DNA from: Puniceibacterium confluentis
Lineage (GTDB): Bacteria; Pseudomonadota; Alphaproteobacteria; Rhodobacterales; Rhodobacteraceae
Direction of reading: 5' to 3'
NCBI RefSeq assembly: GCF_007923445.1
Contig: NZ_VOJI01000003.1
Coordinates: forward strand, 1 to 64,000
Length of the DNA stretch: 64,000 nucleotides
Below are positions 9,044 through 18,479 of this stretch, piece after piece. A model generated the notes under the pieces. That model had not been told where the DNA came from, searched no databases, and saw only the letters and a list, made by a program, of their open reading frames with translations. Both the position numbers and the translations under genes were made by a program. Each line of letters opens with the position of its first letter. Within the stretch, counting starts at the first letter, position 1.

Positions 9044-9096
9044 AAAATCTTCGCCAGAAGATTTTCCCCGACAATTTTCGCACGAAAATTGTCGGG
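9044..9096. repeat. Twin AT-rich hairpin element, copy 1
   Basis: Two perfect inverted repeats sit side by side. The first pairs aaaatctt (9044-9051) with aagatttt (9058-9065). The second pairs cccgacaattttcg (9067-9080) with cgaaaattgtcggg (9083-9096), a 14-base arm. It directly abuts the choV stop, where it probably terminates or stabilises the choline operon transcript. A second element of the same build, with different arm sequences, is at 25495-25540. Both are preceded by gcgcaa. Confidence 0.7.
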
Positions 9097-10107
9097 CTAC
9101 ACGCTAAGCCTGTCGACAATACTTTGCGCTGTCACCACGCCTATGCGCTGACCCAGACTTTCCACCGAAAGGCGCGGCTGCTCGCGCAGACGAAGCATCA
9201 CGTCGCGCACCGGCATCTCGGCATGGACGCCGCCGCCCTCGCCTTCCCCCGGCACCATAACGTCACGGGCGGTCAGCACTCCGAGCGGGTTCATGTTGGC
9301 AACAAAATCGGCAACGTAATCCGAGGCCGGGTTGCTGAAAATCTCGCGCGGCGTCCCACATTGCACGATCCGCCCGCCCTCCATGATCGCGATCCGCCCT
9401 CCCAGTTTGAAGGCCTCGTCCAGATCGTGACTGACAAAGATGATTGTGCGCTTCAGACGTGCCTGAAGCTCCAGCAACTCATCCTGAAGCCGGGTACGGA
9501 TCAGCGGGTCGAGCGCCGAGAACGGCTCGTCCATCAGCAGGATCGGCGCCTCTGTGGCAAAGGCCCGCGCAAGCCCGACCCGCTGTTGCATCCCGCCCGA
9601 CAGTTCCGCCACCTTGGCGTCCGCGCGTTCCGACAGGCCGACCAGCGCCAGCTGCGCCTCTACCCGGGTGGTGCGCTCTCCCTCGGGCACCCCGGCCAGT
9701 TCCAGGCCAAAGCCGACATTTTCCGCCACCGTGCGCCAGGGAAGCAGGCCGAATTGCTGGAAGACCATCGCCACGCGGCTTTGCCGGATATGACGCAGCG
9801 TCTTGGCGTTGCACTGGGCGACGTCCACCATTTCGCCACCGTCATTCACAGAAACCGAGCCCCGGACCACCGGGTTGAGCCCGTTCACCGACCGCAGAAG
9901 CGTCGACTTTCCCGACCCCGACAGCCCCATGAGGACAAGGATCTCGCCCTCGTCGACATCAAGCGAGCAGTTGTGCACGCCCAGCACCTGGTCGGTCTCG
10001 GCCTGGATTTCCGAGCGTGACTTGCCCTGATCCGCCAGCGGCAGCGCCTTTTGCGGCGCGCTGCCGAACATGATGCAGACCTTGTCGAAAATGACTGCCT
10101 TTTTCAT
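9097..10107 (-). CDS. choV: Choline ABC transporter, ATP-binding protein
   Basis: A 336-residue ATPase of the ProV/OpuA group that drives choline import at the inner membrane. Walker A is GLSGSGKS, the signature is LSGGMQQR and Walker B is ILLMDEPFSALD. The N-terminal extension (about residues 18-40) before the first ABC strand is typical of glycine betaine/choline ATPases. The C-terminal part is short and lacks full CBS domains. It overlaps choW by four bases (ATGA). Imported choline would be oxidised to glycine betaine; the bet genes are not in this window. Confidence 0.9.
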   Translation of the reverse strand: MKKAVIFDKVCIMFGSAPQKALPLADQGKSRSEIQAETDQVLGVHNCSLDVDEGEILVLMGLSGSGKSTLLRSVNGLNPVVRGSVSVNDGGEMVDVAQCNAKTLRHIRQSRVAMVFQQFGLLPWRTVAENVGFGLELAGVPEGERTTRVEAQLALVGLSERADAKVAELSGGMQQRVGLARAFATEAPILLMDEPFSALDPLIRTRLQDELLELQARLKRTIIFVSHDLDEAFKLGGRIAIMEGGRIVQCGTPREIFSNPASDYVADFVANMNPLGVLTARDVMVPGEGEGGGVHAEMPVRDVMLRLREQPRLSVESLGQRIGVVTAQSIVDRLSV

Positions 10108-10937
10108 TTGTCACCCACCCGCAGCATCCGGTCCAGCATGATGGCCACCACAACGATCACAAAGCCGCTTTCAAAGCCGAGCCCGGTATCCACCCGGTTC
10201 AGCGCCCGCACGACCGGCACCCCCAACCCGTCAGCGCCCACCAGCGCCGCGATCACCACCATCGACAGCGACAGCATGATGGTCTGGTTCAGACCCGCCA
10301 TGATCTGCGGCAGTGCATAGGGCAGCTCGATCTGCCACAGCGTCTGGCTCGGCGTGGCGCCGAACGACTCTGCCGCCTCGAGCAGCGCAGTCGGCGTGCC
10401 CGAGATCCCGAGATGGGTCAGCCGGATCGGCGCCGGCACCACAAAGATCACCGTGGCGATCAGGCCCGGCACCATACCGATGCCGAAAAACACAATCGCC
10501 GGGATCAGATAAACAAAGGTCGGCAACGTCTGCATCAGATCCAGGACCGGCCGCATCCAGGCGTAGAGCCGCGGACGGTGCGCCGCCGCGATACCGATCG
10601 GGACCCCGATGCCCATGCAGACCACACAGGCGGACAACACCAGCGTCAGGCTCTCTGTGGTCTCTTCCCAATAGCCCTGATTGACGATGAACAGGAAACC
10701 CAGCCCGATGAACAGCGGCAACTTCCAGCCACGCTGGATCACCCAGGTCAGCGCCACGAAAGCGGCGATCACCAGCGATTCCGGCGGGGTCTGCAGGCAC
10801 CAGAGAATGGCCTCGATCAGCGTCTCCATCGCCACGGCCATGCCGTCAAAGAACCAGCCGCCGTTGGTCTGAAGCCAGCCAAAGGCAGCTTCGGCCCAGT
10901 CCCCGATGGGGATCTTGTTGTCGCTCAGCCAAATCAT
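10104..10937 (-). CDS. choW: Choline ABC transporter, permease
   Basis: A 277-residue inner-membrane permease of the ProW family with about six membrane segments after a short N-terminal amphipathic region. The cytoplasmic coupling loop (ALLEAAESFGATPSQTLWQIELPYALPQIMAG) contains the EAA motif that contacts the ATPase. It ends in an ATGA overlap with choV. The start at 10937 is preceded by GAGGAAAGG. It is separated from choX by about 570 bases, which is longer than in most choXWV operons. Confidence 0.9.
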   Translation of the reverse strand: MIWLSDNKIPIGDWAEAAFGWLQTNGGWFFDGMAVAMETLIEAILWCLQTPPESLVIAAFVALTWVIQRGWKLPLFIGLGFLFIVNQGYWEETTESLTLVLSACVVCMGIGVPIGIAAAHRPRLYAWMRPVLDLMQTLPTFVYLIPAIVFFGIGMVPGLIATVIFVVPAPIRLTHLGISGTPTALLEAAESFGATPSQTLWQIELPYALPQIMAGLNQTIMLSLSMVVIAALVGADGLGVPVVRALNRVDTGLGFESGFVIVVVAIMLDRMLRVGDK

Positions 10938-10946
10938 GCCCGCGTC

Positions 10947-11375
10947 CTACCTTTCCTCTGTGTCCAGATCATTCAGAAACCGAGTCTCATCCCGTGCCCG
11001 CCCCGGGCAAACACGGCCGGGGCGCGGTTCCGTCCTGCAGGCGTGTGCGCGCCAATCCGGCCCGGAGCCGAGATACGCGACGACTGCCACAAAAGCCTCG
11101 CGCCAGCGATGCACTGGCGAAACCGATTGCACCGGCATCGCCGCCACCGGACGGCGAAAGCGCCGCGCTTCTGCCACCGCCGCCGCGCAGCGCTGAAACA
11201 GCGGGTCGCGCAGTGCTGAGTCAGCGGGTCGCACAGCGCCCCCTGGCGGCGGACGGCTCACGCCCGGCCAGCCGCAAAAGGGGTCGGGCCGGTCGCACAG
11301 GTTGTCCGCCGCATCCGCCAGCCACGTACCGACGGATGGAGCGAAAGGCTCGTACACCTTCGCCTCGACCGCCAT
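10947..11375 (-). CDS. Hypothetical protein between choX and choW (doubtful)
   Basis: A 142-residue frame on the same strand as the choline genes, filling most of the 566-base gap between choX and choW. Its stop is nine bases before the choW ATG. Third codon positions are GC-rich, as in real genes here. However, I recognise no domain, and the start has no clear ribosome binding site. The Pro- and Arg-rich composition also fits chance translation of GC-rich DNA. No other gene is visible in 10938-11503. Confidence 0.25.
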   Translation of the reverse strand: MAVEAKVYEPFAPSVGTWLADAADNLCDRPDPFCGWPGVSRPPPGGAVRPADSALRDPLFQRCAAAVAEARRFRRPVAAMPVQSVSPVHRWREAFVAVVAYLGSGPDWRAHACRTEPRPGRVCPGRARDETRFLNDLDTEER

Positions 11376-11470
11376 TGCCGTGCCGGATCCGCCCGCCCGG
11401 TGCGTCCTTCAAATGTGCCTGGTATTGGTCGCAGGATCCGGGCCAAAGGCAGCGCTCCCTGAAGGGAAAG

Positions 11471-11490
11471 GGGCGGCACCGGTGCCGCCC
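11471..11490 (-). terminator. Hairpin after choX (attenuator or mRNA stabiliser)
   Basis: A perfect 20-base GC-rich palindrome centred on caccggtg begins 13 bases beyond the choX stop. There is no T run, so it more likely stabilises the choX 3' end or attenuates transcription into choW. That would be a way to make more binding protein than permease. Confidence 0.55.
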
Positions 11491-11503
11491 CCGACGTCAA
11501 AGA

Positions 11504-12436
11504 TCAGCTGCCGAACGCTTCCTGCGCGGCCGCCATCGCATCACCGCCATCCATGGTGGTGACACCATCCAGCCAGACCGGAATCACCGCGTCATAGTTG
11601 GCCTTGATCCAGGTCGTCGCCGCCACGTCGGGGTCGATCCCGTCATCAAGGATCGCGCCCATGATCTCGTTCTCCATCGCGAGCGTGAACGCCAGGTTGT
11701 TGAGCAGCGTCCCCACGTTGGGGCATTCGGTGGCATAGCCCGCGCGGGTGTTGGTGAACACCGTCGCGCCCCCAAGGTCGGGACCGAAATAATCATCGCC
11801 GCCGGTGAGATAGGTCAGGTCATAATTGGCATTCATCGGATGCGGTTCCCAGGCCAGGAACACGATCGGCTCGTCCTTGCCCGAAAGCCGCGATACCTGC
11901 GCCAGCATCCCCTGTTCAGAGCTTTCCTTGACGTCGAAACCCTTCAGCCCGAAGGCGTCGGCGTCGATCATGTCGAGAATCAGCCGGTTTCCGTCATTGC
12001 CGGGCTCGATCCCGTAGATGTCCCCGCCCAGCGCATCCTTGAATTCGGCGATCTTGGCGAAATCAGTGATGCCCAGCGCAGCACCTGCCGCGTTGGTCGC
12101 AAGCGTGTACTTGGCCCCCTCGAGATTGGCGCGCACGGTGTCCACGGTTCCCGCTTCGCGGTAGGGAGCGATGTCGGCCTCCATCGTCGGCATCCAGTTG
12201 CCGAGGAAGACATCAATATCGCCCGCCGCCATCGACGTGTAGGTGACAGGCACCGACAACAGTTTGGTATCGGTGGTGTAACCCAGAGCTTGCAGCAAAA
12301 CCGACGTGGCCGCCGTGGTGGCGGTGATGTCGGTCCAGCCGACATCCGAAAACCGCACCTCTTCACAATTTGCGAAAGCCGCGCCTGCGGTCAGAGAAAG
12401 CGCGAGTGCACCTGTGACTGTTTTCATCATCATCAT
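11504..12436 (-). CDS. choX: Choline ABC transporter, substrate-binding protein
   Basis: A periplasmic binding protein of the ChoX/OpuAC family, about 310 residues. The signal peptide ends near GAAFANCEE. The aromatic residues expected for quaternary-ammonium binding are visible in VGWTD, FLGNWMPT and LAWEPHPMN. The gene begins with four consecutive ATG codons after GGGAG. The third or fourth (12430 or 12427) has better spacing than the first (12436). It is the first gene of a choX-choW-choV operon on the minus strand. Confidence 0.92.
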   Translation of the reverse strand: MMMMKTVTGALALSLTAGAAFANCEEVRFSDVGWTDITATTAATSVLLQALGYTTDTKLLSVPVTYTSMAAGDIDVFLGNWMPTMEADIAPYREAGTVDTVRANLEGAKYTLATNAAGAALGITDFAKIAEFKDALGGDIYGIEPGNDGNRLILDMIDADAFGLKGFDVKESSEQGMLAQVSRLSGKDEPIVFLAWEPHPMNANYDLTYLTGGDDYFGPDLGGATVFTNTRAGYATECPNVGTLLNNLAFTLAMENEIMGAILDDGIDPDVAATTWIKANYDAVIPVWLDGVTTMDGGDAMAAAQEAFGS

Positions 12437-12686
12437 CTCCCAGTTCGTCTATTATGTTTCTGACCTGAATAGGCGCAGAATTCCACTGTATTGCAACCGT
12501 TGCCGCAGGGGCAGGACGGCATTCCCGGCCTTTCCGAAGCAGTTTCCGGGTGCCCCGACCGCGCGTTGCGGCCAACGAAAAACCTGCTAGGACCCAGGCC
12601 ACGGCTGCGGGACGGGGCAGAGCAAAGGTAGCCAGCGCAGGTCCGTGACCGCCCCCGCCTTGAACACCGCGCGACCGACAGGGGCG

Positions 12687-13406
12687 CTATGCTTCGGCAA
12701 CCCGATTGCGCACATCCAGCCCCAAAGCGTCGTAGAGGGCACTCATGATGCGCTGAGTTTCGGCATCCCGCGCGGCGGCCCGGCTGCGGAACAGCGTTGC
12801 CTGACTGCGCAGCACCGGTGCTTCGCTCAGGATCTTCAGGTGATTGGCACGCAGGGTTTCGCCACTTGATGTGATGTCGGCAATCGCCTCGGCGGTCAGG
12901 TTCTTCACGGTGCCCTCGGTTGCGCCCTGACTGTCCACAAGCTGATAATCCGCCACACCGCCAAAGCGCAGATAATCCCGGGTCAGCCGGTGGTATTTGG
13001 TCGCGATCCGCAGTCGAAAACCGTGTTCGGCCCGAAACGCCGCAGCCGCCGCGTCCAGATCGTCGAGTGTATCGACATCGACCCAGGCCTGCGGCACCGC
13101 GACGATCAGATCGGCATAGCCAAACCCCAGCGTCCGCACTTCCTCGACCTTCTGCTCCCATTGCACCAGCTTTTCGCGGACCAGATCCGTGCCGGTCACG
13201 CCCAGATGGATGCGGCCTGCCGCCAGTTCACGCGGGATCTCTCCGGCAGAGAGCAGCACGAGGTCGATGCCCTCGATCCCGGTCACGGCCCCGGCGTATT
13301 CGCGCTCGGAACCGGTGCGGCTCAGCGTGATGCCGTGCTGAGCGAACCACTCGAACGTCTTTTCCATCAGCCGCCCCTTGGACGGCACGCCCAGCTTGAT
13401 GCTCAT
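12687..13406 (-). CDS. hisG: ATP phosphoribosyltransferase, short catalytic subunit
   Basis: This enzyme catalyses the first step of histidine synthesis, joining ATP and PRPP. At 239 residues it is the short form, which lacks the C-terminal regulatory domain and works with HisZ. The GVPSKGRLMEKT start, the GVTGTDLV loop and the conserved LVDSQGATEGTVKNLTAEAIADITSSG segment fit the family. The start overlaps the hisZ stop by four bases (ATGA), consistent with a 1:1 hetero-octameric complex. Confidence 0.95.
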   Translation of the reverse strand: MSIKLGVPSKGRLMEKTFEWFAQHGITLSRTGSEREYAGAVTGIEGIDLVLLSAGEIPRELAAGRIHLGVTGTDLVREKLVQWEQKVEEVRTLGFGYADLIVAVPQAWVDVDTLDDLDAAAAAFRAEHGFRLRIATKYHRLTRDYLRFGGVADYQLVDSQGATEGTVKNLTAEAIADITSSGETLRANHLKILSEAPVLRSQATLFRSRAAARDAETQRIMSALYDALGLDVRNRVAEA

Positions 13407-14485
13407 TGCTCTGTCTCCAGCGCCACCAGGATGTCGGGGCGGATCACACCCCCCACCGCCGGGATCGACGCACCACTGCCCAGCTGCCGGGTCAGGGCGT
13501 CATACCGCCCCCCGGTCGCCACGGCAGGAAGGTCCGGGCGCGCCTCGGGATAAAATCCAAAGACGAAACCGTCATAATATTCCATCGACGTGCGCCCGTA
13601 GGCCGCCTCGAAATCAAGGTTCGCGACATCGACCCCGCGCTGATACATCGCCTCGCAACGCTGCGCGAACTGTTCGACGGCGGCGCCGATGGTCGGCAGG
13701 TCCACGGCGATATCGCGCAGATGTTCCAGCGCAAAGACGCAGGTTTCGCGCACCGCCAGGATCGCATCAATCAGCGCGACCTGCGCCTCACTCAGCGGCG
13801 GCTCGGCGGCATCGGCGCGCAGCGCTTCGATGCGCGCCGCGATCTCGTCCTGACTGCGCAGTCCGATCATCGGCCCCGCCTCTGCCATCGGGTCGGCACT
13901 GGCCAGAAGCGCGGACCGTGTCGGCGGCACCGCCGCACGGCCAGAGAACCGGTCGATCAGGGCGCGAAACCGTTTGGGCCGCCAGATGTGCCGCAACAGC
14001 GCCGCGCGCCGCCGTTCGGATGTCTCAAGCCCCTGTACCGCCGCCAGAAGGATGCCCATGTCGCCGGTGGCGGCGCGCAGGCCGTAGGGGCGCAGCACCT
14101 CCGAGAACAATGCAAAGACCTCGGCATCCGCGGCCGCGGGATCGCTGCCGTCAAACACTTCGTAGCCAACCTGAAGGTACTCCGAGGCCCGCTCGGGGTG
14201 GTCTTCCTGACGTCGGAACACTTCGCCTGAATAGGTGTAACGGGCGGTGTCGGCGCCGTTGCGCATATGCATCTGCACCACCGGCAGGGTAAAGTCCGGG
14301 CGCAGCATCTGTTCGCCCCGGCCGGGGTCCTGGGTGACATAGGCACGGGCACGGATGTCCTCGCCGTAGAGGTCCAGAAAGACGCCGGCCGGCTGAAGAA
14401 TGGAACATTCCACCGGCTGCCCGCCCGCCGCCTCGAATGCCGCGCGCAACCGCCCGGCCTCGGCACGCTGCTGCGCCACGTTCAT
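13403..14485 (-). CDS. hisZ: ATP phosphoribosyltransferase regulatory subunit
   Basis: A catalytically inactive paralogue of histidyl-tRNA synthetase that activates the short HisG and mediates histidine feedback. I chose the ATG at 14485 (MNVAQQRAEAGRLRAAFEAAGG). The frame stays open further upstream, but that extra stretch has no similarity to the family. Class II synthetase-type features such as MLRPDFTLPVVQMH and the C-terminal ATGGRYDALTRQLG are visible. hisS, often the upstream neighbour in related genomes, is not present here. Confidence 0.92.
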   Translation of the reverse strand: MNVAQQRAEAGRLRAAFEAAGGQPVECSILQPAGVFLDLYGEDIRARAYVTQDPGRGEQMLRPDFTLPVVQMHMRNGADTARYTYSGEVFRRQEDHPERASEYLQVGYEVFDGSDPAAADAEVFALFSEVLRPYGLRAATGDMGILLAAVQGLETSERRRAALLRHIWRPKRFRALIDRFSGRAAVPPTRSALLASADPMAEAGPMIGLRSQDEIAARIEALRADAAEPPLSEAQVALIDAILAVRETCVFALEHLRDIAVDLPTIGAAVEQFAQRCEAMYQRGVDVANLDFEAAYGRTSMEYYDGFVFGFYPEARPDLPAVATGGRYDALTRQLGSGASIPAVGGVIRPDILVALETEQ

Positions 14486-14730
14486 GACGACACCAGCGTC
14501 GGCCGTGACACGGGACAAGGGTGCCCCGGGTCGATTGCGCACCTGCGATCTGCGCCACGACGGGCCGCCTGCTGGGGTGTCATCATGATCCGTTCCAATC
14601 CGGCATTGCTGCGCCGCCCATGTAACGGCTGCAACTGCAATGGGCAAGCCGACCCCGGCGCGCGGACCCGCTGCTGGCATTGCGGCCCGCAAGCGGACAG
14701 ACTATGCCCGCAACAGCCCCGGAGAACCCC

Positions 14731-14943
14731 ATGCCAGACACCCCCGACACCACCGCCCTGGAAGAACGCCTCGCGCATCTCATCCGCGCCGTTGACGATC
14801 TCAGCGACACTGTCGCCCGGCAGGACAGCGAGATAGCCCGCCTGACCCGTCAGGTGGCGATGCTGATGCAGCGCGAAGCGGGCCGCGAGGCGGAAATGAC
14901 CGGCGGCATCATTCTTGGCGACGAAAAGCCGCCGCATTACTGA
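14731..14943 (+). CDS. slyX: SlyX-family protein
   Basis: A 70-residue protein of the SlyX family: a heptad-rich coiled coil (ALEERLAHLIRAVDDLSDTVARQDSEI) followed by the conserved C-terminal GDEKPPHY. The biochemical role of SlyX is unknown. I chose the ATG at 14731 because GGAGA lies at good spacing and the coiled coil starts shortly afterwards. It converges with dnaE, which ends 35 bases downstream on the other strand. Confidence 0.85.
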   Translation: MPDTPDTTALEERLAHLIRAVDDLSDTVARQDSEIARLTRQVAMLMQREAGREAEMTGGIILGDEKPPHY

Positions 14944-14978
14944 CGGCGCCTTGCCTCGGCGACCGGAAACGCCCGGTG

Positions 14979-17900
14979 TCAGAATTCCTCGACCGCGAGG
15001 ATACCGCCCAGTGACTTGATCGCGCCCTTGATCTCGGGGGTGACCGGGAAGTCCTGGTTGAGATCGATCTCGACTTCGCCGGGCAGGCCGGCATCCGACA
15101 GGCACAGCCGCACCGGCCCTCGCCCCGCCTTCGGCAATTGTTCGGCCGCGCGGTTCAGCACCGTCGCGATGCTGGCAAAGGCCGAAATGCTGTCGACATG
15201 GATCAGCATACCGGCCGAGCCGGCATCCGCCACCGCCACGTCGATTGGCGCCACGGACCTTCCCAGAAGCTTGAGTTGATCACTTTCCAGCGTGGCCTCG
15301 ACCGTGACCACCACCTTGGCCCCGGTCTCGAGGAAGTCGCGCGTCTTCTCCAGCGTTTCGGAAAACAGCGTCACCTCGTAGGCGCCGGTGGTGTCGCTGA
15401 GCTGAGCAAAGGCAAAGCGGTTGCCGCGCGCCGACTTTCGCTCCTGCCGCCCGGCGACAACACCGGCCAGTTTGGCAATACAGGCACCGCCCTGAACCTT
15501 GTCCAGCAACTGGTCCAGCGTCAGCACACCCTTGCGTTTCAGCGGCGCCATGTAATCGTCCAGCGGATGCCCCGAGAGATAAAAGCCGATCGCCTTGAAC
15601 TCTTCGGACAGCCGCTCGGCGGGCATCCAGTCATTCACCGGGCTCAGGCGCGGCTCGGGCAGGTCATCGCCGGCTTCGCCGAACAACGATACCTGGTTCG
15701 AGTTCTTCTGGTCGTGGATCGCCGCCGAATAGCCCACCAGTGCTTCGAGTGAATCGAAGACACGGCGCCGGTTCGGATCAAGCTGATCGAAGGCCCCGGC
15801 ACGCGCCAGCATTTCCAGCGGTCGTTTGCCGACGCGTTTCAGATCGACCCGCCGCGCCACGTCGAACAGCGTCACAAACGGCTTGTCACCGCGCCCCTCG
15901 ACCACCAGCCGCATCGCATCGGTCCCGACATTCTTCAGCGCGCCGAGCGCATAGACCAGGGCCCCGTCGGCGACGTCAAAGGTCGCCTGGCTCCGGTTCA
16001 CGCAGGGCGGCACATAGGCCAGGCCCAGTCCCTTTTTCACCTCTTCGAAATACACCGCCAGCTTATCGGTCAGGTGTATGTCGCAGTTCATCACCCCGGC
16101 CATGAATTCGACCGGGTGGTTGGCCTTGAGCCAGGCAGTCTGATAGCTGACCACCGCATAGGCGGCCGCGTGCGACTTGTTGAAACCGTAGTTGGCGAAC
16201 TTCTCAAGAAGGTCAAAGACTTCGCGCGCCTTTTTCGGCTCCACGCCGTTGGCCTTGGCGCCCGTTTCGAACTTGGGGCGTTCGGCGTCCATCGCCTCCT
16301 TGATCTTCTTGCCCATCGCACGGCGCAACAGGTCGGCGCCGCCAAGGCTGTAGCCCGCCATTTCCTGGGCGATCTGCATCACCTGTTCCTGGTAGACGAT
16401 GATGCCCTGGGTTTCGGCCAGGATATGGTCGATCAGCGGATGGACCGATTCCAGTTCCCTGAGACCGTTCTTGACCTCGCAATAGGTCGGAATGTTTTCC
16501 ATCGGGCCGGGGCGGTACAGCGCCACAAGGGCAACGATATCCTCGATGCAGGTCGGTTTCATCCGCTTCAGGGCATCCATCATGCCGCTGGATTCCACCT
16601 GGAACACCGCCACGGTCCTGGCTGCGGCGTAAAGTTTGTAGGACGCCTCATCGTCCAGCGGGATCGCACCGATATCATCCACCGCCAGCTCGGGTGGCTG
16701 ATACAACTCGGTGCCATCCGCGGCGATGTGCAGGTGCCGCCCGGACTTCTTGATCAGGTCCACGGCGTTCTGGATCACTGTCAGGGTCTTGAGACCCAGA
16801 AAGTCGAACTTCACCAACCCGGCCTGTTCGACCCACTTCATGTTGAACTGGGTCGCAGGCATGTCGCTGCGCGGATCCTGGTACAGCGGCACCAGCGCAT
16901 CCAGCGGCCGGTCGCCGATCACCACCCCGGCGGCGTGGGTCGAGGCATTGCGCAGCAGCCCCTCGACTTGCTGGCCATATTCCAGCAGACGGGCGACCAC
17001 CTCTTCGGCGCGGGCCTCTTCGCGCAGCCGCGGCTCGTCTGCCAGCGCCTTTTCGATGCTGACCGGCTTGACGCCCTCAACCGGGATCATCTTCGACAGG
17101 CGGTCCACCTGGCCATAGGGCATCTGCAACACGCGCCCGATGTCACGCACCGCGGCCTTGGACAGCAGGGCCCCGAAGGTGATGATCTGACCCACCTTGT
17201 CGCGGCCATAACGGTCCTGCACGTAGCGGATCACCTCTTCGCGGCGGTCCATGCAAAAGTCGATGTCGAAATCCGGCATGCTGACACGCTCGGGATTGAG
17301 AAACCGCTCGAACAGCAGCGAATAGCGCAGGGGATCGAGATCGGTGATGGTCAACGCATAGGCCACGAGGCTGCCCGCGCCCGACCCCCTGCCCGGGCCG
17401 ACCGGAATGTCATGGTCCTTGGCCCATTTGATGAAGTCGGCGACGATCAGGAAGTAGCCGGGAAACCCCATGCCCTCGATGATTCCAAGCTCGAATTCCA
17501 GCCGCTTGTCATAGTCTTCGACCGGCGCGGCGTGCGGGATCACCTTGAGCCGCTCGACCAGCCCCGCCTTGGCCTGACGCCGCAACTCGACCACCTCGTC
17601 GTCGGCGAATTTCGGCAGGATCGGGTCGCGCCGGTAGGCCATGAAGGCGCAGCGCCGCGCGATCTCGACCGTGTTTTCCAGCGCCTCGGGCAGATCGGCA
17701 AACAGCGTCGCCATTTCCTGCGGCGACTTGAAATAATGCTGCGGCGTCAGTCGGCGACGCGCCTCTTGCTGATCGACATAGGCGCCCTCGGCGATACAGA
17801 TCAGCGCATCATGCGCCTCGTACATGGCCGATTTCGGAAAGTAGACGTCGTTGGTTGCCACCAGGGGCAGACCGATCGCATAGGCCATCTCGACAAAGCC

Positions 17901-18479
17901 GCGCTCCGAGGCACGCTCGCTCTCGGGCAGGCCATTCTCGCCCGGATGGCGTTGCAATTCGACATACAGCCGATCGCCGAAGATCCCGTGCAGTTGCCGC
18001 ATCAGCGCTTCGGCCGCTCCGCGCTGGCCCTGTTGCAGCAGCTGTCCCACCGGCCCCTCTGGCCCGCCGCTGAGGCAGATCAGCCCCTCGCCATGGGTGT
18101 CGAGATCGCCCGGCGTCACATGTGCCACCTGCCCGTCACCGCGCAGATAGAGACACGAGTTCAGCTTCATCAGGTTCTCGTAGCCCCGTTCGTTCTGCGC
18201 CAGCAGAACCAGCCCGGCGGGATCGCGCGGCCGTTCGCCCGGGGCGGGCGTGACGTATTGCAGATCGACCTGGCAGCCGATGATCGGCTGCACCCCCGCA
18301 CCGGCAGCCGTGACCGAAAATTCCAGCGCGGCAAACAGGTTGTTGGTGTCGGTGACCGCCACTGCCGGCATGCCCATCGACTCGCACAGGGCGGGCAGCT
18401 TTTTCAGCCGCACCGCCCCTTCCAGCAAGGAATATTCGGTATGGGTGCGCAGGTGGATGAATCGGGGAGTTTTGTTCAT
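14979..18479 (-). CDS. dnaE: DNA polymerase III alpha subunit
   Basis: The replicative DNA polymerase catalytic subunit, 1166 residues. The N-terminal PHP domain opens with FIHLRTHTEYSLLEGA. The polymerase active site contains PDFDIDFCMDRR with its conserved acidic residues, preceded by GPGRGSGAGSLVAYAL. After the fingers and thumb come the helix-hairpin-helix region and a C-terminal OB-fold (GGACIAKLAGVVAGRQERKS). Length and domain order are normal for DnaE1. It is a housekeeping gene with no frame problems. Confidence 0.97.
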   Translation of the reverse strand: MNKTPRFIHLRTHTEYSLLEGAVRLKKLPALCESMGMPAVAVTDTNNLFAALEFSVTAAGAGVQPIIGCQVDLQYVTPAPGERPRDPAGLVLLAQNERGYENLMKLNSCLYLRGDGQVAHVTPGDLDTHGEGLICLSGGPEGPVGQLLQQGQRGAAEALMRQLHGIFGDRLYVELQRHPGENGLPESERASERGFVEMAYAIGLPLVATNDVYFPKSAMYEAHDALICIAEGAYVDQQEARRRLTPQHYFKSPQEMATLFADLPEALENTVEIARRCAFMAYRRDPILPKFADDEVVELRRQAKAGLVERLKVIPHAAPVEDYDKRLEFELGIIEGMGFPGYFLIVADFIKWAKDHDIPVGPGRGSGAGSLVAYALTITDLDPLRYSLLFERFLNPERVSMPDFDIDFCMDRREEVIRYVQDRYGRDKVGQIITFGALLSKAAVRDIGRVLQMPYGQVDRLSKMIPVEGVKPVSIEKALADEPRLREEARAEEVVARLLEYGQQVEGLLRNASTHAAGVVIGDRPLDALVPLYQDPRSDMPATQFNMKWVEQAGLVKFDFLGLKTLTVIQNAVDLIKKSGRHLHIAADGTELYQPPELAVDDIGAIPLDDEASYKLYAAARTVAVFQVESSGMMDALKRMKPTCIEDIVALVALYRPGPMENIPTYCEVKNGLRELESVHPLIDHILAETQGIIVYQEQVMQIAQEMAGYSLGGADLLRRAMGKKIKEAMDAERPKFETGAKANGVEPKKAREVFDLLEKFANYGFNKSHAAAYAVVSYQTAWLKANHPVEFMAGVMNCDIHLTDKLAVYFEEVKKGLGLAYVPPCVNRSQATFDVADGALVYALGALKNVGTDAMRLVVEGRGDKPFVTLFDVARRVDLKRVGKRPLEMLARAGAFDQLDPNRRRVFDSLEALVGYSAAIHDQKNSNQVSLFGEAGDDLPEPRLSPVNDWMPAERLSEEFKAIGFYLSGHPLDDYMAPLKRKGVLTLDQLLDKVQGGACIAKLAGVVAGRQERKSARGNRFAFAQLSDTTGAYEVTLFSETLEKTRDFLETGAKVVVTVEATLESDQLKLLGRSVAPIDVAVADAGSAGMLIHVDSISAFASIATVLNRAAEQLPKAGRGPVRLCLSDAGLPGEVEIDLNQDFPVTPEIKGAIKSLGGILAVEEF

